64,000 nt of DNA from Pseudomonadota bacterium (GTDB lineage Bacteria; Pseudomonadota; Gammaproteobacteria; Steroidobacterales; Steroidobacteraceae), in contig JAKAXA010000001.1 in NCBI GenBank assembly GCA_021816775.1, forward strand, positions 79,589 through 143,588, read 5' to 3'. The translations under genes and the position numbers were made by a program. Positions 8,906 through 18,396 of this stretch are shown in pieces (position 1 is the stretch's first letter; each line of letters starts with the position of its first letter). Below the pieces are notes generated by a model. It saw only the letters and a program-made list of their open reading frames with translations, was not told the DNA's origin and searched no databases.

Positions 8906-11900
8906 ATGCCGCACAGGATTCGAAGCATTCTCATCGCCAATCGCGGCGAGATCGCCATCCGCGTGATGCGGGCCGCAAACGAGCTCGGCCTGCGCACCGT
9001 CGCCATTTATTCCCGCGAGGACCGCTTTTCCCTGCATCGCACGAAGGCCGACGAGGCCTATCTGGTCGGACCGGGCAAGGGACCGATCGAGGCGTACCTC
9101 GACATCGAGGACATTCTGCGCGTTGCGCGCGAGGCGCGCGTCGATGCCGTGCACCCGGGCTATGGCTTTCTCTCCGAGAATCCCGACTTCGCCGCGGGCT
9201 GCGAGCGCGCCGGCATCGTGTTCGTCGGGCCGGAGCCTCAAACCATGCGGCTGCTCGGCAACAAGGTCTCGGCACGCGATCTGGCCGCGCGCTCGGGCGT
9301 GGCCGTCATGCCCGCGACCGCGCCCCTGCCGCTGGAGTTCACCGAGTGCGCGCGTCTTGCCCGGCAGATCGGCTATCCGGTCATGCTCAAGGCGAGCTGG
9401 GGAGGCGGCGGGCGCGGGATGCGCGTGGTCGAGAGCGACGAGCAGTTGCAGGAGCTGCTGCCCGTGGCGCGCCGCGAGGCGAAGGCGGCGTTCGGCAATG
9501 ACGAGGTCTACCTCGAGAAGCTGGTGCGCCGCGCCCGGCACGTGGAGGTGCAGATCCTCGGTGATGCCCACGGGGGCCTGGTGCACCTGTTCGAGCGCGA
9601 CTGCACCGTGCAGCGGCGCAATCAGAAGGTGGTCGAGCGCGCCCCGGCCGTGTTTCTCACGGCGGCGCAGCGCGCCGAGATCTGCGCGGCGGCGCTCACC
9701 ATCGGCCGCGCCGCCCGCTACCGCAACGCCGGCACGGTGGAATTCCTCCAGGACGCCGACAGCGGCCGCTTCTACTTCATCGAGGTCAATCCGCGCATTC
9801 AGGTCGAGCACACGGTCACCGAGTGCGCCACCGGCATCGACCTGGTCAAGGCGCAGATCCGCATCGCCGAGGGCGCGCGGCTCGGCACGGCCGAGAGCGG
9901 CGTGCCGGCGCAGGAGGACATCCGCATCCAGGCCCATGCCCTGCAATGCCGGGTGACCACCGAGGATCCGGAGAACAACTTCATCCCCGATTACGGCAAG
10001 ATCAGCGCCTACCGCAGCCCGGCCGGCTTCGGCATTCGTCTCGATGCCGGCACCGCCTACACCGGCGCCATCATCACCCGCTCGTACGATTCGCTGCTGG
10101 TGAAGGTGACGGCCTGGGCGTCGACCCCCGAAGAGGCCATCGCGCGCATGCACCGCGCGCTGTGGGAGTTCCGCATCCGCGGCGTGGTCACCAATCTGCG
10201 CTTCCTCGACCAGGTGATCAGCCATCCGCGTTTCGCCGACGGCGCCTACACCACCCGGTTCATCGACGAGACGCCGGAGCTGTTCCGCTGGCCACGCAAG
10301 CGCGACCGCGCCACCCGCATTCTCACCTACATCGCCGAGACCATCGTCAACGGCAACCCCGAGACGCGCGCGCGGCCGCGCCCCGAGCGGATCGAGACCC
10401 CGAAGCTGCCGCCCGTGCCGCTCGCCGATCCGCCCCCCGGCGCCAAGCAGCGGCTCGAGGAGCTCGGCCCGGAGCGCTTTGCCCGCTGGATGCTCGCCGA
10501 GCAGCGCGTGCTGCTCACCGACACCACCATGCGCGACGCGCACCAATCGCTGCTCGCCACGCGCATGCGCACGATCGACATGGCGGCCATTGCGCCGTAC
10601 TACGCGAGCCTCACGCCGGAGCTGTTCTCGGTGGAATGCTGGGGCGGCGCGACGTTCGACGTGGCGATGCGCTTCCTGCGCGAGGACCCCTGGCAGCGTC
10701 TCGCGGTGCTGCGCGAGCGCATGCCGAATCTGCTGCTGCAGATGCTGCTGCGCTCGGCCAACGCCGTCGGCTACGCCAACTATCCGGACAACGTGGTGCG
10801 CTTCTTCGTCAAGCGGGCCGCCGAGGCCGGCATCGACGTGTTCCGCATCTTCGACTCGCTCAACTGGGTCGAGAACATGCGCGTCGCCATCGACGCGGTG
10901 CTCGAGACGGGCCGATTGTGCGAGGCGGCGATCTGCTACACCGGCAATCTCAGCGACCCGCACGAGAAGAAATACACGCTCGATTACTACCTGCGGCTCG
11001 CGCAGCAGCTGAAGGCCGCCGGCGCGCACGTGCTCGGCATCAAGGACATGGCGGGGCTGTGCCGGCCGCGCGCCGCGTTCGCGCTGGTCAAGGCCCTGAA
11101 GGAGCAGATCGGGCTGCCGGTGCACTTCCACACTCACGACACCAGCGGCATCGCCGCCGCGAGCGTGCTGGCGGCGGTCGAGGCCGGTGCCGATGCCGTC
11201 GACGGCGCCATCGATGCGATGAGCGGGCTCACCTCGCAGCCGAATCTCGGCTCGATCGTCGAGGCGCTGCGCCACGGTCCGCGCGATCCGGGCGTCGACC
11301 CCGCGAAGCTGCGCATGCTCTCGTCCTACTGGGAGCAGGTGCGCCGGCTCTATGCCGCGTTCGAGAGCGACATCCGCTCCGGCGCCTCCGAGGTGTACGT
11401 GCATGGCATGCCGGGCGGGCAATATACCAACCTGCGCGAGCAGGCCCGCGCGCTCGGCATCGACAGCGCGCACTGGCCGCAGGTCGCGCAGGCCTACGCC
11501 GACGTCAATCAGATGTTCGGCGACATCGTGAAGGTCACGCCAAGCTCCAAGGTGGTCGGGGACATGGCACTGCTGATGGTCACCAGCGGGCTGACGCCGC
11601 AGCAGGTGCTCGATCCGCAAGTCGATGTGCCGTTCCCGGACTCGGTGGTGCAGTTCTTCCACGGCGACCTCGGCCAGCCCTACGGCGGCTTTCCCCCGGC
11701 GCTGCAGCGCAAGGTGCTGAAAGGCGCCGAAGCGCTCGCCGAGCGGCCGGGCGCCTTGATGCCGCCCGTCGATCTGGCTGCCGAGCGCGCGAAGATCCAG
11801 CAGGCCACGCCGCGGACGGTCACCGACGATGACCTCGCGTCCTATCTGATGTACCCGAAGGTCTGGCTCGACTATGCCGCCGGGCAGGCGCGCTACGGCG

Positions 11901-12352
11901 ATGTCGGCATCCTGCCGACCTCCGTGTATTTCTACGGCATGGAGCCGGGAGATGAGATCAGCGTCGATCTGGAGCGGGGCAAGCGGCTGTTCGTGCGCTA
12001 CGTGGCCTGCAGCGAGATCCACGAAGACGGCATGCGCACGGTGTTCATGGAGCTGAACGGCCAGCCGCGCTCGCTGCGGGTGGCGGACCGCAGCCAGGTC
12101 GCCAAACGCCCGCCGCAGCGCAAGGCCGAGCCGGACGATGCCCGGCAGGTCGGTGCGCCCATGCCGGCCACGGTCGCGACGATCGCCGTGAGCGTCGGGC
12201 GCAAGGTGGCACGCGGCGACGTGCTGGTGAGTCTCGAGGCGATGAAGATGGAGACCCAGGTGCGTGCCGAGATCGACGGCGAGGTCGCTGAAGTTCTGGT
12301 CACACCCGGACAGCAGGTCGACCCGAAGGACCTGCTGATCGTGCTGCGCTGA
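8906..12352 (+). CDS. pyc: pyruvate carboxylase, single-chain
   Basis: 1148 residues from the ATG at 8906, which has AAGGG at a suitable distance; a GTG at 8894 is the alternative. Domains in order: biotin carboxylase (residues about 1-450; ILIANRGEIA, ATP-grasp GGGGRGMR, IEVNPRIQVEHTVTE), carboxyltransferase (about 530-800; TDTTMRDAHQSLLATRMRT, with a metal-site HTHDTSG), and a C-terminal biotin carrier domain with EAMKMET, Lys1114 being the biotinylated residue. It makes oxaloacetate from pyruvate and bicarbonate with ATP. That is the expected anaplerotic route for a cell feeding on sugars that enter as pyruvate or lactate, as the rhamnose genes here imply. Confidence 0.96.
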   Translation: MPHRIRSILIANRGEIAIRVMRAANELGLRTVAIYSREDRFSLHRTKADEAYLVGPGKGPIEAYLDIEDILRVAREARVDAVHPGYGFLSENPDFAAGCERAGIVFVGPEPQTMRLLGNKVSARDLAARSGVAVMPATAPLPLEFTECARLARQIGYPVMLKASWGGGGRGMRVVESDEQLQELLPVARREAKAAFGNDEVYLEKLVRRARHVEVQILGDAHGGLVHLFERDCTVQRRNQKVVERAPAVFLTAAQRAEICAAALTIGRAARYRNAGTVEFLQDADSGRFYFIEVNPRIQVEHTVTECATGIDLVKAQIRIAEGARLGTAESGVPAQEDIRIQAHALQCRVTTEDPENNFIPDYGKISAYRSPAGFGIRLDAGTAYTGAIITRSYDSLLVKVTAWASTPEEAIARMHRALWEFRIRGVVTNLRFLDQVISHPRFADGAYTTRFIDETPELFRWPRKRDRATRILTYIAETIVNGNPETRARPRPERIETPKLPPVPLADPPPGAKQRLEELGPERFARWMLAEQRVLLTDTTMRDAHQSLLATRMRTIDMAAIAPYYASLTPELFSVECWGGATFDVAMRFLREDPWQRLAVLRERMPNLLLQMLLRSANAVGYANYPDNVVRFFVKRAAEAGIDVFRIFDSLNWVENMRVAIDAVLETGRLCEAAICYTGNLSDPHEKKYTLDYYLRLAQQLKAAGAHVLGIKDMAGLCRPRAAFALVKALKEQIGLPVHFHTHDTSGIAAASVLAAVEAGADAVDGAIDAMSGLTSQPNLGSIVEALRHGPRDPGVDPAKLRMLSSYWEQVRRLYAAFESDIRSGASEVYVHGMPGGQYTNLREQARALGIDSAHWPQVAQAYADVNQMFGDIVKVTPSSKVVGDMALLMVTSGLTPQQVLDPQVDVPFPDSVVQFFHGDLGQPYGGFPPALQRKVLKGAEALAERPGALMPPVDLAAERAKIQQATPRTVTDDDLASYLMYPKVWLDYAAGQARYGDVGILPTSVYFYGMEPGDEISVDLERGKRLFVRYVACSEIHEDGMRTVFMELNGQPRSLRVADRSQVAKRPPQRKAEPDDARQVGAPMPATVATIAVSVGRKVARGDVLVSLEAMKMETQVRAEIDGEVAEVLVTPGQQVDPKDLLIVLR

Positions 12353-12400
12353 ACTTCGCTGCGGCGCAGCGGCAGACACATCGAATCACGACAGAATTGC

Positions 12401-12419
12401 GGCCCGCGGTTCGCGGGCC
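12401..12419 (+). terminator. hairpin between pyc and the MFS gene
   Basis: GGCCCGCG-GTT-CGCGGGCC is a perfect 8-bp stem with a 3-nt loop starting 48 nt after the pyc stop. No T-run follows, so termination strength is uncertain. Confidence 0.45.
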
Positions 12420-12441
12420 CCGCGGCTGAGGGGGCAAGCAG

Positions 12442-14022
12442 TTGGGCGAATGGTTCATGTTCGCGGACCGGCGCAGTCCGCTCGCCTTCTGGATCGGGAG
12501 TCTCGGCGTCGTGATCGGCGTGCTGCTGCACCTTCCGGCGTTCGTCACGGCGCGCGCCATGCACTACCGGATGACCGGCATGCCCATGGGAACGCCGATG
12601 CTCGTCGGCATGGCATGCATCCTCGGCGGCACGGCAGCGGCCGTCTACGGGCTGCAGCCGAAGAAGGCGAGTCCGCACGCCGCGATGGCGCACGAGCGCA
12701 TCGTGGCGCCGGAAGACGCGCCGCTCACTGCGTGGCACTGGGCGGCCGGCGCAGCGCTCGCAGTTGCGCTGGCGGTCGACATCATGAAAGTGAGCACGCT
12801 CGGGTTCGTGGTACCCGGAATGCGTGCCGAGTACGGCCTCAGCGCCGCGCATGTCGCACTGCTGCCGTTCCTGGCGCTGACGGGGGCGACGCTCGGCTCG
12901 TTCATCTGGGGCGCGCTCGCGGACCTCTATGGCCGGCGCGCCACCATACTGCTCGCCGCCGTCATGTTCATCGGCACCGCGATCTGCGGGGCGATGCCCT
13001 CGTTCAATTGGAATCTGCTCATGTGCTTTCTCATGGGCGCTTCCGCCGGCGGCCTGCTGCCGGTCGCCTACGCGCTGCTCGCCGAGATCATGCCGACGCG
13101 CCACCGCGGCTGGAGTCTCGTGCTCGTCGGCGGCGTGGGCGCGCTCGGCGGGTACGTTGCGGCGGCGGGGTTCTCGACGCTGCTGCAGCCGCACTTCGGC
13201 TGGCGGATCATGTGGTTTCTCAACCTGCCGTCGGGCCTGCTCCTGATCGCCCTCGCGCCGCTCATCCCGGAGTCGGCACGCTTTCTGATGCACATCGGCC
13301 GTCCCGAGGAGGCGCGCGCGACGCTCGAGCGCTTCGGCTCCGTGGTGATCACGCACTCCGAGGAGTGGGACGTGGAGGCGAGTCTCGACCACTCCCACCT
13401 GCCCCCGACGGACCGGCGCTTTCTCGGCACGACCTTGGCGCTGACCGTCGCCGGGCTTTCCTGGGGCTTCGTCAATTTCGGGCTGCTGCTGTGGCTGCCC
13501 GGGGAGCTCGTCGCAGAGGGCCGCAACATGGGGCTCGCCGCTGCCATCATCACCCGCTCCTCCCTCATCGCCGCGCCGGGCGTGGCGGTGGCGGCACTGC
13601 TGTATTCGCGCTGGAGCACCAAGGGGGCGCTGCTGCTCATGACGGGCATCACGGCGGTCGGTGCCCTCGCGCTCCTGCTGCGCCAGAGCGGCGTGTCCGG
13701 CGCTGAGAATCCGCTGCTGGCGCTGGCGCTGCTCATTGTCGGCTCGACCGGCGTCATTTCGATTCTGCTGCCGTATTCGGCGGAGAATTATCCGCTGCGC
13801 ATCCGCGGGCGGGCCACCGGCTGGGTCGCCGGCTGCAGCAAAGCCGGCGGCCTGATCTGTCAGGGACTCGGCGCGCTCGCTCTGGTGCCGGCGCTCGGCG
13901 TGTGCGCGGCGGCGATTGCCGTGGCGGTCGTGCTCGGCCTGGCCCTGATCGGCGCATACGGCGTGGAAACCCGCGGGCGTGACCTGCGCGAGCTCGAGCG
14001 CGCGGTGCCGGAACTGCGCTGA
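12442..14022 (+). CDS. MFS transporter, sugar-porter/aromatic-acid type
   Basis: 526 residues if the TTG at 12442 is used; GAGGGGG sits 7 nt upstream and supports it, while an in-frame ATG is 15 nt further on. Two extra hydrophobic helices (about 12-34 and 50-69) precede a standard 12-helix MFS core. The helix 2-3 loop reads GALADLYGRRATIL, the MFS signature, with LAEIMPTRHRGW and PESARFLMHIGRPEEA typical of the sugar-porter and related families. Substrate is unknown; the adjacent glycosidase and pentose enzymes suggest a sugar or sugar acid. Its stop lies one base from that of the convergent GH39 gene. Confidence 0.85.
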   Translation: MGEWFMFADRRSPLAFWIGSLGVVIGVLLHLPAFVTARAMHYRMTGMPMGTPMLVGMACILGGTAAAVYGLQPKKASPHAAMAHERIVAPEDAPLTAWHWAAGAALAVALAVDIMKVSTLGFVVPGMRAEYGLSAAHVALLPFLALTGATLGSFIWGALADLYGRRATILLAAVMFIGTAICGAMPSFNWNLLMCFLMGASAGGLLPVAYALLAEIMPTRHRGWSLVLVGGVGALGGYVAAAGFSTLLQPHFGWRIMWFLNLPSGLLLIALAPLIPESARFLMHIGRPEEARATLERFGSVVITHSEEWDVEASLDHSHLPPTDRRFLGTTLALTVAGLSWGFVNFGLLLWLPGELVAEGRNMGLAAAIITRSSLIAAPGVAVAALLYSRWSTKGALLLMTGITAVGALALLLRQSGVSGAENPLLALALLIVGSTGVISILLPYSAENYPLRIRGRATGWVAGCSKAGGLICQGLGALALVPALGVCAAAIAVAVVLGLALIGAYGVETRGRDLRELERAVPELR

Positions 14023-14023
14023 T

Positions 14024-15640
14024 TCAGCCTGCGCGGCGCAACAGCAGCAGCGCCAGGCCGTGCTGCGGTACGACGACGTCGATCTGGCCGTCGATCAGGC
14101 GCACGCGGCGCGGCGGCGCCAGCCGGCCGGCCGCGCGCAGCGCCGTGATCTGCTTTGGCGTCGGCCAGGACGGCCGCCCCATCGCGTCGAAGGCGCGCAG
14201 CACGTTGCTGTGTCGATCGTCGACGCGCCACAGGAGGCCGGCCGCGGAAGCCGGAAAGCCCCTCACCAGGATGTCGAACGCCCGATGGGACCGACGCGCC
14301 GGCGGCGGCGTGTAGTGCGGCCCGGTGCCGTCCGGCGGCGAGTAGTTCCACAGCGCCAGCACCAGCGATCCGTCGCGCCGGCGCGTGATCAGCGCGGAGC
14401 GCTCATCCGGCTGCAGCCGCAGGTGCCCCAGCTTGTGCAGCAGCGCGAAGGCGTTGAAGGCCGCCTTGGGGATGTCGTCCTCGGCGATGAGTCCGAAGCC
14501 GCCGTAGAACGGCTTGCGGATCACGCCGCCCTCCTCGAACACGTCCGAGAACGTCCAGTAACTCATGGCGTGCAGCAACCCGTCGCACTGGCGGATCGTC
14601 GAGGCGATCCACGGGCCCATGTAGGGCGTGTCCGTCACGTCCGGCTCATTGCTGTAGCTGGCATTGAATTCCGACAGAATCAGCGGCAGATGCGGATAAG
14701 GCGAGCGCCGGATCTCCTCGTGCACCTTGCGCACCGCGCGACACACCATCGTGCGCCGCGATACTTTCTCGTGCCTCCCGAACACGTTCTCCGGCGTGTC
14801 ATTGCCGTAAACGTGGGTGCTGACGAAGTCGATCGGCACGTGCACCTTGGCGACGTGATGCAGGAAGGCACTGACCCAGGCCGCCTGGGCGGTCGCCGGG
14901 CCGCCGACACGCAGCCGGCTGTTGACGCTCTTCAGCGCGCGCGCGGTGTGGTCGTAGAGCGCAAAGTAGGTCTTCTGCTTGGGGACGCCGCCCCAGAAGC
15001 CCAGATTCGGCTCGTTCCAGACCTCGAAATACCACTTGGCGACCTCGTCGATGCCGTAGCGCGCAATGAGATGCCGTGCGAGCGCCCTGATCATGGCGTC
15101 CCACGCCGCATAGCTGCGCGGCGGCGACACGTTCGGGTGATACCAGAATGAATTCACCATCTTGGGGTGGCTGGCGAGCGCCGTGGGCATGAAGTCCAGT
15201 TCCACGTAAGGGCGCACGCCGTGCGCGCGCAGCGCGTCCATGATCTGGTCCACGTAGGAGAAGTTGTACGGCGGACTCGCGGCCTTGCTCTTGGAATGCC
15301 CTGCGCGCCGGTTGTAGAAGAGCGCCGAGGGGCCCACCGCCAGCCCCACCCCATTGTCGAGCAGTCCGTGGAAGCGCACGTAGCGGATGCCCGTCGCCGC
15401 CTTCATCATGCCGAGGTCGCGCTGATAATTGGCGCGCAGCACCAGCAGCGCGTGGCCCGAGCCGAACATGTGCTCCCAGAAGTGGGGGAACGGCTTGCCG
15501 GGCGCGCGGGCATCGATGCGCAGCGTCTCGCTGGAGGCTGCATGGGGCGGCCGGGGCGGGCGCGGCGCGGCGGTATGGGCGCCGGAGCACGCGCAGCAGG
15601 CCAGCGGGGCGAACAGAGCCGTGAGAAATGCGCGATTCAT
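14024..15640 (-). CDS. GH39-like glycoside hydrolase (beta-xylosidase family)
   Basis: 538 residues with a secretion signal containing a cysteine cluster (C15, C16, C18), so it may be a lipoprotein. The catalytic TIM barrel shows the acid/base motif VWNEPNLGFW and the nucleophile region LILSEFNAS, the order and spacing of clan GH-A family 39 enzymes (beta-xylosidases, also alpha-L-iduronidases). A beta-sandwich domain follows. Family activity: release of xylose from xylo-oligosaccharides; a related specificity is possible. It lies next to a xylose-oxidising gene set, which fits a role in supplying xylose. It begins 24 nt beyond the aldehyde dehydrogenase stop region and is probably co-transcribed with that gene. 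Confidence 0.87.
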   Translation of the reverse strand: MNRAFLTALFAPLACCACSGAHTAAPRPPRPPHAASSETLRIDARAPGKPFPHFWEHMFGSGHALLVLRANYQRDLGMMKAATGIRYVRFHGLLDNGVGLAVGPSALFYNRRAGHSKSKAASPPYNFSYVDQIMDALRAHGVRPYVELDFMPTALASHPKMVNSFWYHPNVSPPRSYAAWDAMIRALARHLIARYGIDEVAKWYFEVWNEPNLGFWGGVPKQKTYFALYDHTARALKSVNSRLRVGGPATAQAAWVSAFLHHVAKVHVPIDFVSTHVYGNDTPENVFGRHEKVSRRTMVCRAVRKVHEEIRRSPYPHLPLILSEFNASYSNEPDVTDTPYMGPWIASTIRQCDGLLHAMSYWTFSDVFEEGGVIRKPFYGGFGLIAEDDIPKAAFNAFALLHKLGHLRLQPDERSALITRRRDGSLVLALWNYSPPDGTGPHYTPPPARRSHRAFDILVRGFPASAAGLLWRVDDRHSNVLRAFDAMGRPSWPTPKQITALRAAGRLAPPRRVRLIDGQIDVVVPQHGLALLLLRRAG

Positions 15641-15670
15641 TGCGGACTCTCCGAAATGCGCCGCCGGCGC

Positions 15671-17116
15671 TCAATCCAACTTGATCATGACGTGGCGCGG
15701 CACCGTGTAGTCCTCGAGCGCATAGATCGAGAGATCCGTGCCGTAGCCGGAGCGCTTGAAGCCGCCGTGCGGCATCTCGCGCGCCATGGTGCCGTGGGTA
15801 TTGATCCAGGTACAGCCGTACTGCAGCCGCGCAGCAACTCGCATCGCCTTGCCGACGTCACGCGTCCACACCGATGAGGCGAGTCCGTATTCCGAGTCGT
15901 TTGCCCAGCGCACCGCCTCCTCGGCGTCGGTGAAGCGCGTCAGCGTGACGACCGGGCCGAAGATTTCGCGCTGGACGATCTCATCCTCCTGCCGGGCGCC
16001 CGCGATCACGGTGGGCTCATAGAAAAACCCCGCGCCGTCGCGGGCGCGCCCGCCGGTGGTGACGCGCAGGTGCTGTCCCGCCACGGCCCGCTCCACGAAG
16101 CCCGCGACGCGGCTGCGCTGTTCTGCCGAGATCACCGGCCCCATGTCCACCGCGGGATGTGTCTGCGCACCGACGTTCAGTGTGCGTGCCGCCTGCGTCA
16201 CGTCGTCGACGACGCGCTCGTAAACCCGCGCCTCGACATACAGACGGCACGCCGCGGTGCAATCCTGGCCCGCGTTGTAGAACCCGGAAACGCGCATCGC
16301 CGCCGCGACGGCATCGAGATCGGCGTCCGCAAAGACGATCACCGGCGCTTTTCCACCCAGCTCGAGGTGGGTGCGCTTGAGGTTGCCGGCGGCCGCGGCG
16401 AGCACCTTCTGCCCGGTCGCGACGTCGCCGGTGAGCGAGACCATGCGTACGCGCGCGTGCGCGACCAGGGGCGCGCCGACGCTCTCGCCGCGGCCGCACA
16501 CGATATTGACGACACCCTTGGGAAGGATGTCGGCGAGCGCGCCGGCGAGCTTCAACACCGTGAGCGGTGTCTGTTCCGAGGGCTTCAGCACGACGGTGTT
16601 GCCGGCCGCCAGCGCCGGCGCCAGTTTCCAGGCGGCCATCATGAGCGGGTAGTTCCACGGCGCGATCGATCCGACCACACCGATCGGGTCGCGGCGGCTC
16701 AGGCTCGTGTGGCCGCGCACGTACTCGGCCGCGAGCGGCCCGCCCTGCATCCGCGCCGCACCGGCGAAGAAGCGGAACGCATCGGCGATGGTGGGCATCT
16801 CGTCCCGGCGCATCGCCTTCAGAGGCTTGCCGGTATTGAGGGATTCGAGTTCGGCGTAAGCGTCGGCCTGAGCGTCCAGGTGCGCGGCGATCTCGAGTAG
16901 CCGCCGCGAGCGGTGCGCCGGCGTGCTCTGCGCCCAGTGCTCGAACGCCGCGGCGGCGGCCTCGACTGCAGCCTCGAGCTGCTCGGCGGAGGCCTCCCGG
17001 ACCGATGCGATCGGTTGGCCGGTGGCAGGATCGAGAATGGATTCAGATGCGCCGAGACCCGCCACACGCTCGCCGTGGATCAGCAGGCGTGTTTCCAGGG
17101 GTGATGCGGGGGTCAT
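15671..17116 (-). CDS. NAD(P)-dependent aldehyde dehydrogenase, gamma-aminobutyraldehyde-dehydrogenase-like
   Basis: 481 residues from the ATG at 17116. All ALDH marks are present: APWNYP, the SLTGDVATG turn, the general base Glu252 in ELGGK, and the nucleophile Cys286 in the stretch [16 protein letters not shown], which is very like PatD/YdcW gamma-aminobutyraldehyde dehydrogenases, as is the C-terminal [13 protein letters not shown]. In this sugar-rich setting it could instead oxidise glycolaldehyde or lactaldehyde. It is the first gene before GH39 on the minus strand and faces a long intergenic region shared with the GntR regulator. Confidence 0.88.
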   Translation of the reverse strand: MTPASPLETRLLIHGERVAGLGASESILDPATGQPIASVREASAEQLEAAVEAAAAAFEHWAQSTPAHRSRRLLEIAAHLDAQADAYAELESLNTGKPLKAMRRDEMPTIADAFRFFAGAARMQGGPLAAEYVRGHTSLSRRDPIGVVGSIAPWNYPLMMAAWKLAPALAAGNTVVLKPSEQTPLTVLKLAGALADILPKGVVNIVCGRGESVGAPLVAHARVRMVSLTGDVATGQKVLAAAAGNLKRTHLELGGKAPVIVFADADLDAVAAAMRVSGFYNAGQDCTAACRLYVEARVYERVVDDVTQAARTLNVGAQTHPAVDMGPVISAEQRSRVAGFVERAVAGQHLRVTTGGRARDGAGFFYEPTVIAGARQEDEIVQREIFGPVVTLTRFTDAEEAVRWANDSEYGLASSVWTRDVGKAMRVAARLQYGCTWINTHGTMAREMPHGGFKRSGYGTDLSIYALEDYTVPRHVMIKLD

Positions 17117-17563
17117 TTTTGTGTCCAGCCTTAACACTGCGTTTAGCTGTTGCGAACAGCACACGCATTGTCTCGATCCTGACGGACCTTCCAGCCGGTT
17201 CGCGCTTCCCAGCGGTCGGACTTGCCACGCTCGCCTGGGCCGAACGGCGTCTCGGATCCGCTCCACGCGCTTGACGTTCCGCTCACTCGACGGTAGAGGC
17301 CTTCGCCTGCCTGTGAACATACACAGCGGCGCGAACCGATGCAAGGTCTGGACAGCATCGTACCGGCCAGCGGACATCCCGCTGCGCGGTGATTTAAACC
17401 ACCGGGGTCGCGCTCGTCCGTGTTCGCTTCGCCGCTGCGCGCGATGCGCAGGTTTTGGCCTGCGGAACGTCTTGATAAGGTATGGTCGCCGCCGTGCCGC
17501 CCGATCCACCGGCGCGGAGCACTTGGTCGGCCGATAAATTGATGATAAACGGATGGTTTACCC
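17117..17563 (+). other. 447-bp intergenic region between ALDH and GntR genes
   Basis: No convincing gene is seen: the open minus-strand frame across it is Arg/Ser/Gly-rich without family features. It holds a short inverted repeat CGCAGG-N6-CCTGCG at 17447-17464 and, at its right end, the operator-like repeat listed separately. Both promoters (ALDH leftward, GntR rightward) must lie here, but no pair of strong sigma-70 hexamers stands out. Confidence 0.5.
17544..17562. promoter_or_regulatory. operator-like inverted repeat before the GntR gene
   Basis: GATAAAC-N5-GTTTACC (6 of 7 bases symmetric) ends one base before the regulator start codon. The position suggests autoregulation, perhaps by the FadR-subfamily protein encoded next to it; this is inference. 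Confidence 0.4.
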
Positions 17564-18379
17564 ATGCATCATCGTGCCGAGCCTGCCCACATGAACGCCG
17601 ATGACCGTCTCGGCCCGCGCCCGGGCGCACCCCGCCCGATGCCACGCTTCAGCCTGCTCGACCCCGAGCGCGGCAAGTCCAGCCACGACCAGATCGCCGC
17701 CATCCTCGGCACCGAATTGCTCCAGGGCCTCTACCCGCCCGGCAGCCCCATGCCCGCGGAGGCCGAGCTCGGCGCCCGCTTCCACGTCTCACGGACCGTG
17801 CTGCGCGAGGTGATGAAGACGCTGGCCGCGAAAGGTTTCGTGGTGCCCAAGACGCGGGTGGGGACGCGCGTACGCGATGCCGTCTTCTGGAATTATTTTG
17901 ACGCCGACGTGCTCGCGTGGCGGCTGCGCCTGGGGCTCGACGACGAGTTCCTGCGGACGCTGACCGAAGTTCGCCGCGCGCTGGAGCCGGCCGCCGCGGG
18001 GCTCGCCGCGCGGCGCCGGCTGCCGCAGGACATCGCCCGGCTGCGCGAGTGCGTGCGCCAGATCGGCCGGACCGATCACTCACGGCAAAGCTTCGCCGCC
18101 GCCGATCTCGATTTCCACGTGGCGATCGGCAGTGCCTCCGGCAATCCGCTCATCCGCTCCATCGCCAGCGTGATTGAGACGGCGCTGGTGGCCTCCTTCA
18201 CCTACAGCTCGCCGGCCGACAACCCGACGGACCATGCCGCCAGCGTCGCCGGTCACTCGGCGGTGGTCGATGCCATCGAGGCCGCAGACGAGTCGGGCGC
18301 AGCGCGCGGAATGCTCGCGGTGATCGACGCCGCCGTGCGGCGCATCGACGGGCGCAAGAAGCGGGGCGCGCCGCCGTGA
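17564..18379 (+). CDS. GntR-family regulator, FadR/FCD subfamily
   Basis: 271 residues. An N-terminal winged helix (about 38-108) shows PPGSPMPAEAELGARFHVSR then TVLREVMKTLAAKGF, the classic GntR recognition helix. A C-terminal all-helical FCD ligand domain (about 125-250) follows, with LRRALEP-like, DLDFHVAIGSASGNPL and the HSAVVDAIEAAD metal-ligand region. FCD regulators usually sense sugar acids or other carboxylates. The protein most plausibly controls the xylose-type genes next door. ATG 17564 is used; a second ATG at 17591 is possible. Convergent with xylB, 17 nt apart. Confidence 0.9.
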   Translation: MHHRAEPAHMNADDRLGPRPGAPRPMPRFSLLDPERGKSSHDQIAAILGTELLQGLYPPGSPMPAEAELGARFHVSRTVLREVMKTLAAKGFVVPKTRVGTRVRDAVFWNYFDADVLAWRLRLGLDDEFLRTLTEVRRALEPAAAGLAARRRLPQDIARLRECVRQIGRTDHSRQSFAAADLDFHVAIGSASGNPLIRSIASVIETALVASFTYSSPADNPTDHAASVAGHSAVVDAIEAADESGAARGMLAVIDAAVRRIDGRKKRGAPP

Positions 18380-18380
18380 A

Positions 18381-18395
18381 CGCCGGGTATCGGCG
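18381..18395. terminator. small hairpin between convergent gntR and xylB
   Basis: CGCCG-GGTAT-CGGCG fills the 17-nt gap between the two convergent stop codons; no T-run. Confidence 0.25.
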
Positions 18396-18396
18396 G

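Noticed and set aside
8888-12379. 1163-codon minus-strand open frame across pyruvate carboxylase
   Set aside because: Composition is His/Arg/Ala-biased and no motif is present; the plus strand carries an unmistakable pyc.
17143-17565. 140-codon minus-strand frame in the ALDH-GntR intergenic region
   Set aside because: Ser/Arg/Gly-rich, no ribosome-binding site, no family similarity, and it covers the operator-like repeat next to the regulator start.
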